Part shown: positions 29,731-37,873 of the stretch, one piece after another
Numbering within the stretch: position 1 is the stretch's first letter
Layout of the letters: every line of letters starts with the position of its first letter
Source of the DNA: Sporosarcina ureae
GTDB lineage: Bacteria; Bacillota; Bacilli; Bacillales_A; Planococcaceae
DNA length: 64,000 nucleotides
Reading direction: 5' to 3'
Assembly (NCBI RefSeq): GCF_002101375.1
Contig: NZ_CP015207.1
Span: forward strand, 62,001-126,000
Translations under genes and position numbers: made by a program
Notes under the pieces: generated by a model
Databases searched by the model: none
Told to the model about the DNA's origin: nothing
What the model saw: the letters and a program-made list of their open reading frames with translations, nothing else

Positions 29731-31278
29731 ATGAACATTTACGACAAAATTAATGAACTTTACGACAAAAAACGCGAAATCGAGTTGGGTGGCGGCGATG
29801 AGCGAATTATGAAGCAGCACGAAAAAGGTAAACTTACTGCGCGTGAACGTATCGAAATACTACTTGATGAAGGTACTTTCGTAGAGTTGAATCCATTTGT
29901 TGTTCATCGTACACGTGATTTTGGCATGGACAAGCTGGAAGGACCTGGCGACGGTGTCGTAACAGGTTACGGTAAAATCCACGGACGTCCTGTCTATTTA
30001 TTCTCCCAAGACTTCACAGTATTTGGTGGAGCACTCGGTGAAATGCACGCAATGAAAATTGCCAATGTTATGGATTTGGCTGCAAAAAATGGTGCACCAT
30101 TCATCGGTCTTAACGATTCTGGTGGCGCACGTATTCAAGAAGGCGTATTGTCTCTTGATGGATACGGTGAAATTTTCTACCGTAACGCGATCTATTCCGG
30201 AGTGATTCCACAGATTTCTGTTATCCTCGGGCCTTGTGCGGGTGGCGCGGTGTATTCACCTGCGATTACAGATTTCGTTATTATGACGGATAAAACAAGC
30301 CAGATGTTCATCACAGGACCAAAAGTTATTGAAACGGTTACAGGCGAGAAAATTACTTCTGAAGATCTGGGTGGAGCGAAAGTTCACAACACGATCAGCG
30401 GTAACGCGCATCTTCGTGGGGCAAGTGAAGAAGAAGTATTGGAAAAAACACGCGAATTATTGACCTATTTGCCACAGAACAACACGGAAAAGACACCCAT
30501 TCAGCCAGTTGAAGAACAAGATGATTATCGTGAAGATTTGGCGGATACGGTACCTTACGAAACGATTCGTCCATATGACGTACGAAAAGTGTTGGAACAA
30601 GTAGTGGATGAAGGATCATTCTTCGAAATTCAGCCTGAATTTGCAAAGAACGCAGTAGTAGGCTATGCACGCATGAAAGGTGAGACAGTTGGATTTGTCT
30701 GTAACCAGCCGAAAGTGATGGCGGGCGGACTTGATATTGACTCATCTGATAAAATTGCACGTTTCATTCGTACATGTGACTCATTCAATATTCCATTGAT
30801 CACATTTGAAGATGTGACAGGCTTCTTCCCAGGCATTAAGCAAGAGCACGGCGGAATCATTCGTCACGGAGCGAAGATTCTGTATGCATACTCGGAAGCA
30901 ACTGTGCCAAAAATTACTTTGATCTTGCGTAAAGCTTTCGGTGGCGCATATGTCGCCTTGAACTCTAAATCAATCGGTGCAGACTTAGTCTTCGCTTGGC
31001 CAAATGCAGAAGTAGCCGTAATGGGTGCTGAAGGGGCAGCGAACATTATCTTCGCACGCGATATCGCAAGCAGTGACGATCCGGAAGCAACTCGTGCTGC
31101 GAAAATCGAAGAATACCGTGAAAAGTTTGCGAATCCATATGTTGCAGCTTCACATGGCATGATCGACGATGTAATCGATCCACGCGAAACACGAATTAAA
31201 TTGCTTCAAGGACTTGAAATGATGCGCAATAAGCACGAAGACCGTCCGAAGAAAAAGCACGGCAACATACCTCTATAA
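29731..31278 (+). CDS. Propionyl-CoA carboxylase beta / methylmalonyl-CoA carboxyltransferase
   Basis: A 515-residue carboxyltransferase with crotonase-like halves: FGGALGEMHAMKI, GLNDSGGARIQEGV, ILGPCAGGAVYSPA in the first and EDVTGFFPGIKQEHGGIIRHG, AFGGAYVALNSKSIGADL, VMGAEGAANIIF in the second. It carboxylates propionyl-CoA using biotin from a carrier subunit. B. subtilis YqjD is the homologue. No dedicated biotin carboxylase/carrier is encoded next to it, so it must borrow one, or act as a decarboxylase. AAGGGGGAATA precedes the ATG. Confidence 0.92.
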   Translation: MNIYDKINELYDKKREIELGGGDERIMKQHEKGKLTARERIEILLDEGTFVELNPFVVHRTRDFGMDKLEGPGDGVVTGYGKIHGRPVYLFSQDFTVFGGALGEMHAMKIANVMDLAAKNGAPFIGLNDSGGARIQEGVLSLDGYGEIFYRNAIYSGVIPQISVILGPCAGGAVYSPAITDFVIMTDKTSQMFITGPKVIETVTGEKITSEDLGGAKVHNTISGNAHLRGASEEEVLEKTRELLTYLPQNNTEKTPIQPVEEQDDYREDLADTVPYETIRPYDVRKVLEQVVDEGSFFEIQPEFAKNAVVGYARMKGETVGFVCNQPKVMAGGLDIDSSDKIARFIRTCDSFNIPLITFEDVTGFFPGIKQEHGGIIRHGAKILYAYSEATVPKITLILRKAFGGAYVALNSKSIGADLVFAWPNAEVAVMGAEGAANIIFARDIASSDDPEATRAAKIEEYREKFANPYVAASHGMIDDVIDPRETRIKLLQGLEMMRNKHEDRPKKKHGNIPL

Positions 31279-31296
31279 TCAAAGGAGTCTTTCATC

Positions 31297-32421
31297 TTGA
31301 ATAAACAACGATTACTTCAAGAATTTTTGGAGTTAGTAAAAATTGATTCTGAAACTAAAAACGAACGAAATATTGCAGATATTCTTACAAAAAAATTGCA
31401 AGAACTGGGCTTTGACGTAACGGAAGATGATACAGCGGAAAAGACAGGTCATGGTGCGGGTAATTTAATTGCCAACTTGCCAAGTACAGTTGCTGATGCG
31501 GATCCGATTTTCTTCACATGCCATATGGATACGGTAGTTCCAGGACAATCCATTCAGCCAATCGTCAAAGAAGATGGCTATATTTACAGTGACGGAACGA
31601 CGATTTTAGGTGCCGACGACAAAGCTGGAATTGCCGCTTTACTCGAGATGGCGAAAGTAATCCAAGAGTCAAACAAGCCGCATGGTCCGATCCAGTTCAT
31701 TATTACAGCGGGTGAAGAAAGCGGATTAGTAGGCGCAAAAGCGATGAATCCGGACTACTTACAAGCGAAATATGGCTTCGCGATCGATAGTGACGGAGAA
31801 GTAGGCGGTATTGTTACAGCGGCCCCTTACCAGTCAAAATTATGGACGACCATCTATGGGAAAACAGCTCACGCTGGTGTAGCCCCTGAAAAAGGAATTT
31901 CTGCGATTTCACTCGCTGCTAAATCGATTGCGGGCATGAAACTTGGCCGGATAGATGAAGAGACGACTGCCAATATAGGTCGTTTTGAAGGTGGAAAAGC
32001 AACGAATATCGTTTGTGAAGAGGCTTTCATTTTATCGGAAGTTCGGTCAATCAATCCCGATAAAATGAAGAAACAAATCGACTTCATGGTCGAGAAATTT
32101 GCCACGACTTCTGAAACGCTCGGCGGCAAAGCTGAAACGACAACAGAACTCATGTATCCTGGTTTCTCAATCGGAGATGACGAAGAAGTCGTGCAAGTCG
32201 CGATGAAGTCCATCCGCAACGTAGGACGTGAACCGAAGATTATGACGAGTGGCGGCGGAAGTGACGGTAATGTCTTCAACGGGATGGGTGTTCCTACTGT
32301 GACATTATCTGTTGGGTATGAAGAGATTCATACGAAAAACGAACGCATGCCGGTGAAAGAGTTGGAAAAGCTGACGGAATTAGTACTTGAGATTGTCGGT
32401 CAAGCAATCCACACAGTGTAA
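31297..32421 (+). CDS. yqjE: M20 family metallopeptidase (PepT/YqjE-like)
   Basis: A 374-residue zinc peptidase. First metal His is in FTCHMDTVVPG, the bridging Asp in ILGADDKAGIAA, the catalytic Glu pair in ITAGEESGLVGAK, and a late ligand in EEIHTKNERM. The dimerisation domain lies around 180-290. It probably cleaves short peptides; substrate is unknown. TTG start with AAAGGAG upstream. It directly follows pccB, the same neighbours as yqjD-yqjE in B. subtilis. Confidence 0.92.
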   Translation: MNKQRLLQEFLELVKIDSETKNERNIADILTKKLQELGFDVTEDDTAEKTGHGAGNLIANLPSTVADADPIFFTCHMDTVVPGQSIQPIVKEDGYIYSDGTTILGADDKAGIAALLEMAKVIQESNKPHGPIQFIITAGEESGLVGAKAMNPDYLQAKYGFAIDSDGEVGGIVTAAPYQSKLWTTIYGKTAHAGVAPEKGISAISLAAKSIAGMKLGRIDEETTANIGRFEGGKATNIVCEEAFILSEVRSINPDKMKKQIDFMVEKFATTSETLGGKAETTTELMYPGFSIGDDEEVVQVAMKSIRNVGREPKIMTSGGGSDGNVFNGMGVPTVTLSVGYEEIHTKNERMPVKELEKLTELVLEIVGQAIHTV

Positions 32422-32457
32422 CAGTCTCAACAAAGAGCCTTGAAAGAAGGTATAATT

Positions 32458-32922
32458 ATGCAAACTGTGATTGTGCGGACAGGCAATGAAGAATACGCAC
32501 TTCCAGTAGAATCGGTGATATCTATCGAGAAATTGGAGTACGTCACGCCGATCCCTCATCTTCCATCGTATTTACTCGGATTGATGAAATCGCGTGGCGA
32601 ACTGGTGCCAATTCTTGATTTAAGTGAGATTCTCTATCATCAGGCAACACCGCGGGATATTGAATCTCACGTAGTCGTCGTGAAAACGGATCAGTTGGAA
32701 GTTGGTTTATTAGTGCTAGATGCAAAAGAAATCCTTGACTTGCCAGAAGATCGGTTAACATCTACTGCACTAAAAGCGTATTCCAAGACACCTTACTTCG
32801 TAACAGTAGCAAATCTAGAAGACCGTGTAGTGACGGTTATCGATCCAAATAGTATGGCAGATTCACTCCATGGTATGGATGAAATATCCAGTTACATGAA
32901 AGAACAGCAGCAATCAAATTAG
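32458..32922 (+). CDS. Stand-alone CheW-like protein
   Basis: A 154-residue single CheW domain: VIVRTGNEEYALPVESVISIE at the N-terminus, PSYLLGLMKSRGELVPILDL in the middle and VTVIDPNSMADSL near the end. CheW couples chemoreceptors to the CheA kinase. No chemotaxis or flagellar gene is nearby, so it may serve a distant system or a separate signal route. ATG at 32458 behind AGAAGG is preferred over the TTG at 32440. A terminator follows. Confidence 0.88.
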   Translation: MQTVIVRTGNEEYALPVESVISIEKLEYVTPIPHLPSYLLGLMKSRGELVPILDLSEILYHQATPRDIESHVVVVKTDQLEVGLLVLDAKEILDLPEDRLTSTALKAYSKTPYFVTVANLEDRVVTVIDPNSMADSLHGMDEISSYMKEQQQSN

Positions 32923-32958
32923 TAGGCAAAAAGAACATACATTTGATAAAATGGAAAG

Positions 32959-32993
32959 AGTGGCAGACTGAAGTCAGTTTGCCGCTTTTTCCT
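32959..32993 (+). terminator. Terminator after the CheW-like gene
   Basis: AGTGGCAGACTGA and TCAGTTTGCCGCT pair, followed by TTTTCC. Confidence 0.85.
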
Positions 32994-33030
32994 ATTACAT
33001 AATTAATTCCGAGGAAAGATAGGTGTTGAC

Positions 33031-34221
33031 ATGGCGGGTCCGATCATCTCTAATCCACGAGTCATTATGCACCTTGACATGAACAGCTTCTTTGCCTCAG
33101 TTGAACAAGCTGCGAATCCTAAATTAAAAGGTATTCCTCTAGCAGTCGCGGGCAACCCGAAAGAACGCAGAGGGATTCTCGTCACCTGTTCATATGAGGC
33201 AAGGGCATTTGGTGTGTACACGACGATGACGGTAGGAGAAGCTAAACGACTCTGTCCGAATTTAACGATCGTTCCGCCACGGCATGATCTGTATCGACAA
33301 ATGTCCGAGTCGGTTTTTGATATTTTGCGAAGCTATACCGAATGGGTTGAACCTGTTTCCATTGATGAAGCTTATATCGATACGACCGATATTGGCGGAT
33401 TGACGCGTGCATACGACTTGGCGCGGGAAATCCAAATGCGTATTTTAGCAGAACTGGATCTACCTTGTTCGATTGGAATTGCGCCGAATAAATTCCTTGC
33501 GAAAACAGCATCTGATTTTAAAAAACCGATGGGTATTACCATTTTACGTAAACGAGAAGTGTCGAAAATGCTGTGGCCGCTACCAGTCATTGAAATGCAC
33601 GGAATCGGTAAACGGACGGAAGAAAAATTGCATAGTGCAGCTATTAAAACGATAGGCGACTTGGCCACTGCTGAAAAAATTACGTTGGAAGCGTTGCTTG
33701 GTAAAAATGGTTTGCGCCTTAAACAACGGGCAAACGGAATTGACACACGACCTATCGACCCCGAAAGTGCAGAAGAACGTAAAAGTATTGGCAGTTCCAC
33801 TACGTTGCCTGTTGATCTTACGGAACTAGGAGATTGTATTCCGATTTTTGAACGGCTTGCGAAAAAAGTAGCGGCACGACTGGAAACCAAACGTCTAGCC
33901 GGAATAACAATTAGCATTCAAATGCGCTATGCCGACTGGCAAAATACCACAAGAAGTAGAACGCTCCAACACGCTATCTATCTGGAGGAAGACATTACAG
34001 AAGTAGCCATTCAATTATTCCGGCAACATTGGAACTATGAGCCCATCCGCTTGCTAGGCATTACGGTGGCGAATGTCATCGAACGATCTGAAATGGTCAA
34101 GCAACTGACATTCGAAAACTTTGAGCAACAACAAAAGGAATACGAAGTGGATCAGTTGATGTCAAGTCTGACGCAGCGTTTCGGAAATGGTATTATTAAA
34201 AAAGGATATACGAAGAAATAG
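33031..34221 (+). CDS. dinB: DNA polymerase IV (Y family)
   Basis: A 396-residue translesion polymerase. The catalytic acids lie in MHLDMNSFFASVEQA and VEPVSIDEAYIDTTD; the HhH region is VIEMHGIGKRTEEKL, and the C-terminal little-finger domain starts near 240. It corresponds to YqjH/DinB in B. subtilis. GAGGAAAGATAGGTG before ATG 33031 can serve as the ribosome binding site. The C-terminal end lacks an obvious QxxLF clamp-binding motif by eye. It ends 16 bases before rnz. Confidence 0.94.
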   Translation: MAGPIISNPRVIMHLDMNSFFASVEQAANPKLKGIPLAVAGNPKERRGILVTCSYEARAFGVYTTMTVGEAKRLCPNLTIVPPRHDLYRQMSESVFDILRSYTEWVEPVSIDEAYIDTTDIGGLTRAYDLAREIQMRILAELDLPCSIGIAPNKFLAKTASDFKKPMGITILRKREVSKMLWPLPVIEMHGIGKRTEEKLHSAAIKTIGDLATAEKITLEALLGKNGLRLKQRANGIDTRPIDPESAEERKSIGSSTTLPVDLTELGDCIPIFERLAKKVAARLETKRLAGITISIQMRYADWQNTTRSRTLQHAIYLEEDITEVAIQLFRQHWNYEPIRLLGITVANVIERSEMVKQLTFENFEQQQKEYEVDQLMSSLTQRFGNGIIKKGYTKK

Positions 34222-34237
34222 CAAGGAGGCCATGTAT

Positions 34238-35185
34238 GTGGATATAGAATTTCTAGGGACAGGTGCAGGGATGCCATCAAAACAGCGTAATACGTCAGCA
34301 CTCGTTCTAGATTTGACAGATGAGAATAAGGAAAACTGGTTATTCGATTGTGGCGAAGCGACGCAGCATCAATTGCTACATAGCGCGATCAAGCCGAAGA
34401 AGATTACGAAAATCTTCATCACGCATTTGCACGGCGACCATATTTTTGGATTACCAGGATTTCTTAGCTCACGCGCATTTTTAGGTGGAGATGATCCGGT
34501 TGATATTTACGGTCCTGCGGGCTTGAAAGAGTGGCTACAACATACGTATCAATTAACGGGAACGTACTTGCCATACAAGTTGAATGTCCATGAAATACAA
34601 GACGGCATGATTCTCGAGACGGATGAATTCAAAGTCTATGCCAAAGAAGTTCAACATGTCATTCAGAGTTTTGGCTTCCGTATTGAACAAAAAGAGTTAC
34701 CCGGTACATTATTGATCGACAAAGCGATCGAGCAAGGCGTTCCGAAAGGACCTTTGTTGCAGCGATTGAAAGATGGTTTTGATGTGGCACTTGAGAATGG
34801 ACAGACCGTATACAGTCAAGACGTTACGACAGATAAGAAAAAAGGCTTCGTCATTACCGTTATTGGGGATACGTCGTACTGCCAAGCGTCAGTTGAACTG
34901 GCACGAGACGCCGATATTTTGATCCATGAAGCGACGTTCACCGATGAGTATGCAGCAGGTGCCAAGGAATTCGGTCATTCAACGATTGTCGAAGCAGCAA
35001 CCATCGCGAAGGAAGCGAATGCGAAAAACCTTATTGCCAACCATATTAGCGCACGGTTCATGCCAAGTGAAATGCCAGCTTTCATAGCAGAAGGAACCGC
35101 TGTATTCGAGGCTATTTCGATTGCAGATGATTTTACGCGTTATCAGTGGAAACACGGAGAATTAATAAAGCTTGCAAAAAATTAA
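34238..35185 (+). CDS. rnz: Ribonuclease Z
   Basis: A 315-residue metallo-beta-lactamase fold tRNA 3'-processing endonuclease. Metal motif THLHGDHIFGLPG, further ligands in VIGDTSYC and NLIANHISARF, and the flexible-arm region about 150-180 are visible. I chose GTG at 34238 (VDIEFLGTGAGMPSK) because AAGGAGG lies 8 bases before it; an ATG at 34232 is in frame but only 2 bases from that site. Confidence 0.95.
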   Translation: MDIEFLGTGAGMPSKQRNTSALVLDLTDENKENWLFDCGEATQHQLLHSAIKPKKITKIFITHLHGDHIFGLPGFLSSRAFLGGDDPVDIYGPAGLKEWLQHTYQLTGTYLPYKLNVHEIQDGMILETDEFKVYAKEVQHVIQSFGFRIEQKELPGTLLIDKAIEQGVPKGPLLQRLKDGFDVALENGQTVYSQDVTTDKKKGFVITVIGDTSYCQASVELARDADILIHEATFTDEYAAGAKEFGHSTIVEAATIAKEANAKNLIANHISARFMPSEMPAFIAEGTAVFEAISIADDFTRYQWKHGELIKLAKN

Positions 35186-35198
35186 AGAGCTATCCAAG

Positions 35199-35223
35199 AA
35201 GTCGTCATGCCAATGACTTTTTG
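35199..35223 (+). terminator. Terminator after rnz
   Basis: AAGTCGTCAT and ATGACTT pair around GCCA, with one bulged base, followed by TTTTTG. Confidence 0.65.
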
Positions 35224-35270
35224 TGATCAGCTTTTTTTTATTGTTGTGATTGTGTTAAAGGGGATGAAGT

Positions 35271-35592
35271 GCTCTATGGTGCCGCGTATTCGCTCTATGA
35301 AGTCGGTGGAGCGCTCTATTGGGCAGGGTGAGTGCTCTATCGGGATGCGTATGCGCTCTATCGGGCAGTGTGAGCGCTCTATGGGGATGCGTATGCGCTC
35401 TATCCGGAAGTCTGAGTGCTCTATCAGAAAGCCTTGGCGCTCTATCAGGCAGCCTATGCGCTCTATCAAGCAGCTTGAGCGCTCTATCGGGCAGCCTATG
35501 CGCTCTATCAAGCAGCTTGAGTGCTCTACCGGGCAACCTATACGCTCTATACAGCCCCGCAACCGCTCATAACGGCCCGTGCCCCGCTCATT
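35271..35592 (-). repeat. Array D: sixteen units at exactly 21-bp spacing
   Basis: GCTCTAT or GCTCAT cores (GAGC on the minus strand) start at 35271 and then at every 21st base through 35586: 16 units, 15 intervals, with no indel. The rest of the unit follows a loose CNGGCAGNNTNNGC consensus. Units at 35439-35522 alternate between CCTATGC and CTTGAGC endings, so a 42-bp double unit has also been copied. Because 21 is a multiple of 3, long frames stay open on both strands; I treat them as by-products. It lies between the terminators of rnz and proI. Confidence 0.93.
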
Positions 35593-35630
35593 AAAAAAGA
35601 CACTCAGAGAAATCATTTTCCTCGAGTGTC
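35592..35630 (-). terminator. Terminator after proI
   Basis: On the minus strand GACACTCGAG and CTCTGAGTGTC pair and are followed by TTTTTTAA. The terminator ends where array D begins. Confidence 0.85.
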
Positions 35631-35641
35631 GTATTCCTATA

Positions 35642-36451
35642 TTATTTCACAGCGCCCAATTGACGTGAACGGTTTTCTGCACTGATCAAGCAGTCCGAAA
35701 TAATGGTCTTAAAGTTGTGATCTTCTAGCGATCGTAAACCTGCTGCTGTTGTACCGCCAGGGCTCGTTACATTTTCCCGCAGTATACTAGGCTCTTCGCC
35801 AGTTTTCTTCAACATGGAGGCAGCACCGTAGATCGTTTGAACGATCAATTCACGTGCATCCTCCGCCTTTAGGCCTTGCGCTACCGCTGCTTCTTCCATC
35901 GCTTCTACTAAATAGTAGATATACGCTGGCCCGCTACCTGAAAGGGCTGTGACTGCGTGCAGATGATCTTCTTCGACGACTTTGACGACACCGATTGCAT
36001 TCAACAAGCTCAAAATAGATTGTTGCATTCTTTCTGAAACCGCGTCATTAAACGCAATTCCGCTTGCTGATTTTCCAATTGTTGCGGACGTATTCGGCAT
36101 CGAGCGTGCAATCGGACGTTTGCCGAGGCCTTTTTCAAATGTATCGATGGAAATACCTGCGATGACAGAGAGGACTGTCGTATCTTCTCCAAGGTAGGGT
36201 GCAATATCCTCCATCACTTTCTCTACATCTTTCGGCTTCGTTGCGAGCACTACTAAGTCGACTTTTTTAATGAAATCTCGGTCTTCGCACACTTTCGTAA
36301 TACCATAACGCGACTCCAGTTCATCTAAACGTTCTGCATCTGAACGATTCATGACATAGACATTATCTTCATATATGACACGTTTCTTAATAATCCCCGC
36401 AATAATAGCTTCTGCCATTTGACCGGCGCCTACAAATAAAATCTTTTCCAT
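35642..36451 (-). CDS. proI: Pyrroline-5-carboxylate reductase
   Basis: A 269-residue enzyme for the last step of proline synthesis. The NAD(P)-binding start KILFVGAGQMAEAIIAG, ATKPKDVEKVM, SMPNTSATIGKSASG and the active-site region HLHAVTALSGSGPAYIYYL with TSPGGTTAAGL are all present. ATG at 36451 is chosen because GGGAGG lies 9 bases before it; the in-frame ATG at 36460 is too close to that site. A T-box leader precedes it, so its expression should depend on uncharged tRNA, most likely tRNA-Pro. It corresponds to yqjO/proI at this place in B. subtilis. Confidence 0.95.
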   Translation of the reverse strand: MEKILFVGAGQMAEAIIAGIIKKRVIYEDNVYVMNRSDAERLDELESRYGITKVCEDRDFIKKVDLVVLATKPKDVEKVMEDIAPYLGEDTTVLSVIAGISIDTFEKGLGKRPIARSMPNTSATIGKSASGIAFNDAVSERMQQSILSLLNAIGVVKVVEEDHLHAVTALSGSGPAYIYYLVEAMEEAAVAQGLKAEDARELIVQTIYGAASMLKKTGEEPSILRENVTSPGGTTAAGLRSLEDHNFKTIISDCLISAENRSRQLGAVK

Positions 36452-36471
36452 GTCTAACATCCTCCCAAAAT

Positions 36472-36715
36472 AAAAAACGCTCCCGTCCTGTGTTTCAGGA
36501 CGAAAACGCTCGGTTTCCGCGGTGCCACCTAAATTTGCTGTTTACGACAGCACAACTTCAAGTCTTCTTTATCGCAGAAGGTACGGTCGTGTTTCCACGA
36601 CAGCTCGGAAGGAGGTTCAAAGGGGAGTGGGATACATGACTTGCAGCCTCGGCCATGCTCTCTTCTATCCATCACCCGTCTACTGATCTTCCTCAATGCC
36701 CGTTTCATACTATTT
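36472..36715 (-). ncRNA. T-box leader of proI (probably tRNA-Pro)
   Basis: On the minus strand the T-box sequence TAGGTGGCACCGCGG (about 36517-36531) is followed by a terminator (AGCGTTTTCGTCCTG and CAGGACGGGAGCG, then TTTTTT). The stem I region contains AGTAGACGGGTGATGG, AGAGAG and the distal-loop GGCTGCAAG. The codon CCC in TATCCCACTC, 3' of that loop, is a reasonable proline specifier, but I cannot fold it to be sure. Confidence 0.9.
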
Positions 36716-36720
36716 CCATG

Positions 36721-36749
36721 ATTATGTCATGTACTAATTGAAATGTCAA
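36721..36749 (-). promoter_or_regulatory. Sigma-A promoter of the proI T-box transcript
   Basis: On the minus strand TTGACA (36744-36749) and CATAAT (36721-36726) are 17 bp apart, just upstream of the T-box 5' end. Confidence 0.75.
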
Positions 36750-36756
36750 ACTGCCA

Positions 36757-37863
36757 TTAGCTACTGGCGAACAAGTAGATGATGAATAAAACGATCAGAA
36801 TCGAGATGACCAACGAAACGATCTTCATCGTGCTTAGCGGATAATTTCCGGACACTTTCCCCGTTTGTCCATTGACGATAAATTGATAGACTTTTTCTTT
36901 GAAATGAAAAGAGGAAATCCAAATCGGCAATAAAATATGTTTGTATGTAATAGCGGTATAATCTGTCGAGACATTGACCACTTGTACGATATCCCCGGCA
37001 ACGCTGTGCTCGATCCCGTTGACGATTCCTTTAGTCATCACGTCCTTTGCTTGCGAAAATCCTTGTTGTAATGAAACGGAATAGCGCTCAGCAAGGAAAC
37101 CAGACATATATTCCACTTTATAATCGGTAAGATTCGTTAATTGGAAAGGCTGTACTTTCTGCAATAATTTCGGGTCGACAGTGTTAGACGCTTTGATTAG
37201 AATATCATCAAAGAATTCACGGTAATTGCCGCTTTCCTGATGCCAACGGATTTTTTGTACTTGCTCGGTTACTTGTCTCGCCTTACCATCCTCATAGACG
37301 GTCCGTGTTTCGGTGACATAATAGTAATTTCCGACACGTACGACATAGTGTGACTGTGTTTGACTATCATACGTCCAGTAAGGCAAATAGGCACCAGATA
37401 TTTTATTCATTCGATACGTTTTTTTTAATGCGTTCGGTGCGAAGAAGTGCCCTTTGATCCAGTCCTTGAACTTCGCCTGTGCTTGTTCCTCGGAAACTTG
37501 AAACGGAATCAATAATCCCGGTTGTATGCCGGCGTCGTGATTCGTGACGGATATGTGAGAAGATCCGCAAAATGAGCAGAAATCCGCAACGATATGTGCG
37601 TCCAGTACGGATTCCGCTCCGCAGTTATCACAGGAAAAAACACGTTTCTCTTCATTCCATAGATGTTGAAGATTATTTCCCGCTTCCTTGAAATCCAGTT
37701 CCACATGATGGTCGAACGTTGCTTCAATCGGCATTTCATGACTACAGAAAGGACATTTCAAGCCCCGTGTTTCCGGATTATATTCTGTGTTGCCGCCACA
37801 AGAAGGGCATTTGATATTTTCAGTATCTTCTACTACTGTGTGTTGTTCATCAAATGAAGTCAA
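36757..37863 (-). CDS. Zinc-ribbon membrane protein, YdjG-like
   Basis: This 368-residue protein has two zinc ribbons at the N-terminus (CPSCGG/CPFC and CDNCG/CSFCG), a long soluble middle part and one C-terminal membrane segment (about residues 345-366) that ends just before the stop. The layout resembles B. subtilis YdjG, which works with YdjH, YdjI and PspA at the membrane. Some databases name such proteins primosomal protein N'-like because of the ribbons, but no helicase is present. It lies 10 bases after the SPFH gene, in one operon. A YdjH (TPM domain) gene is not present here. Confidence 0.78.
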   Translation of the reverse strand: MTSFDEQHTVVEDTENIKCPSCGGNTEYNPETRGLKCPFCSHEMPIEATFDHHVELDFKEAGNNLQHLWNEEKRVFSCDNCGAESVLDAHIVADFCSFCGSSHISVTNHDAGIQPGLLIPFQVSEEQAQAKFKDWIKGHFFAPNALKKTYRMNKISGAYLPYWTYDSQTQSHYVVRVGNYYYVTETRTVYEDGKARQVTEQVQKIRWHQESGNYREFFDDILIKASNTVDPKLLQKVQPFQLTNLTDYKVEYMSGFLAERYSVSLQQGFSQAKDVMTKGIVNGIEHSVAGDIVQVVNVSTDYTAITYKHILLPIWISSFHFKEKVYQFIVNGQTGKVSGNYPLSTMKIVSLVISILIVLFIIYLFASS

Positions 37864-37873
37864 CGTCCATCCC

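Noticed and set aside
2253-35592. CRISPR arrays
   Set aside because: The repeats are far too short (6-8 conserved bases), the spacing is 21 bp instead of about 60-70, and no cas gene is in the window.
35207-35616. Long open frames on both strands across array D (for example repeats reading ERSIGQPMRSIKQL)
   Set aside because: They are open only because the repeat length is a multiple of three. Several frames on both strands are open at once, and the frames run into terminators. There is no convincing ribosome binding site.
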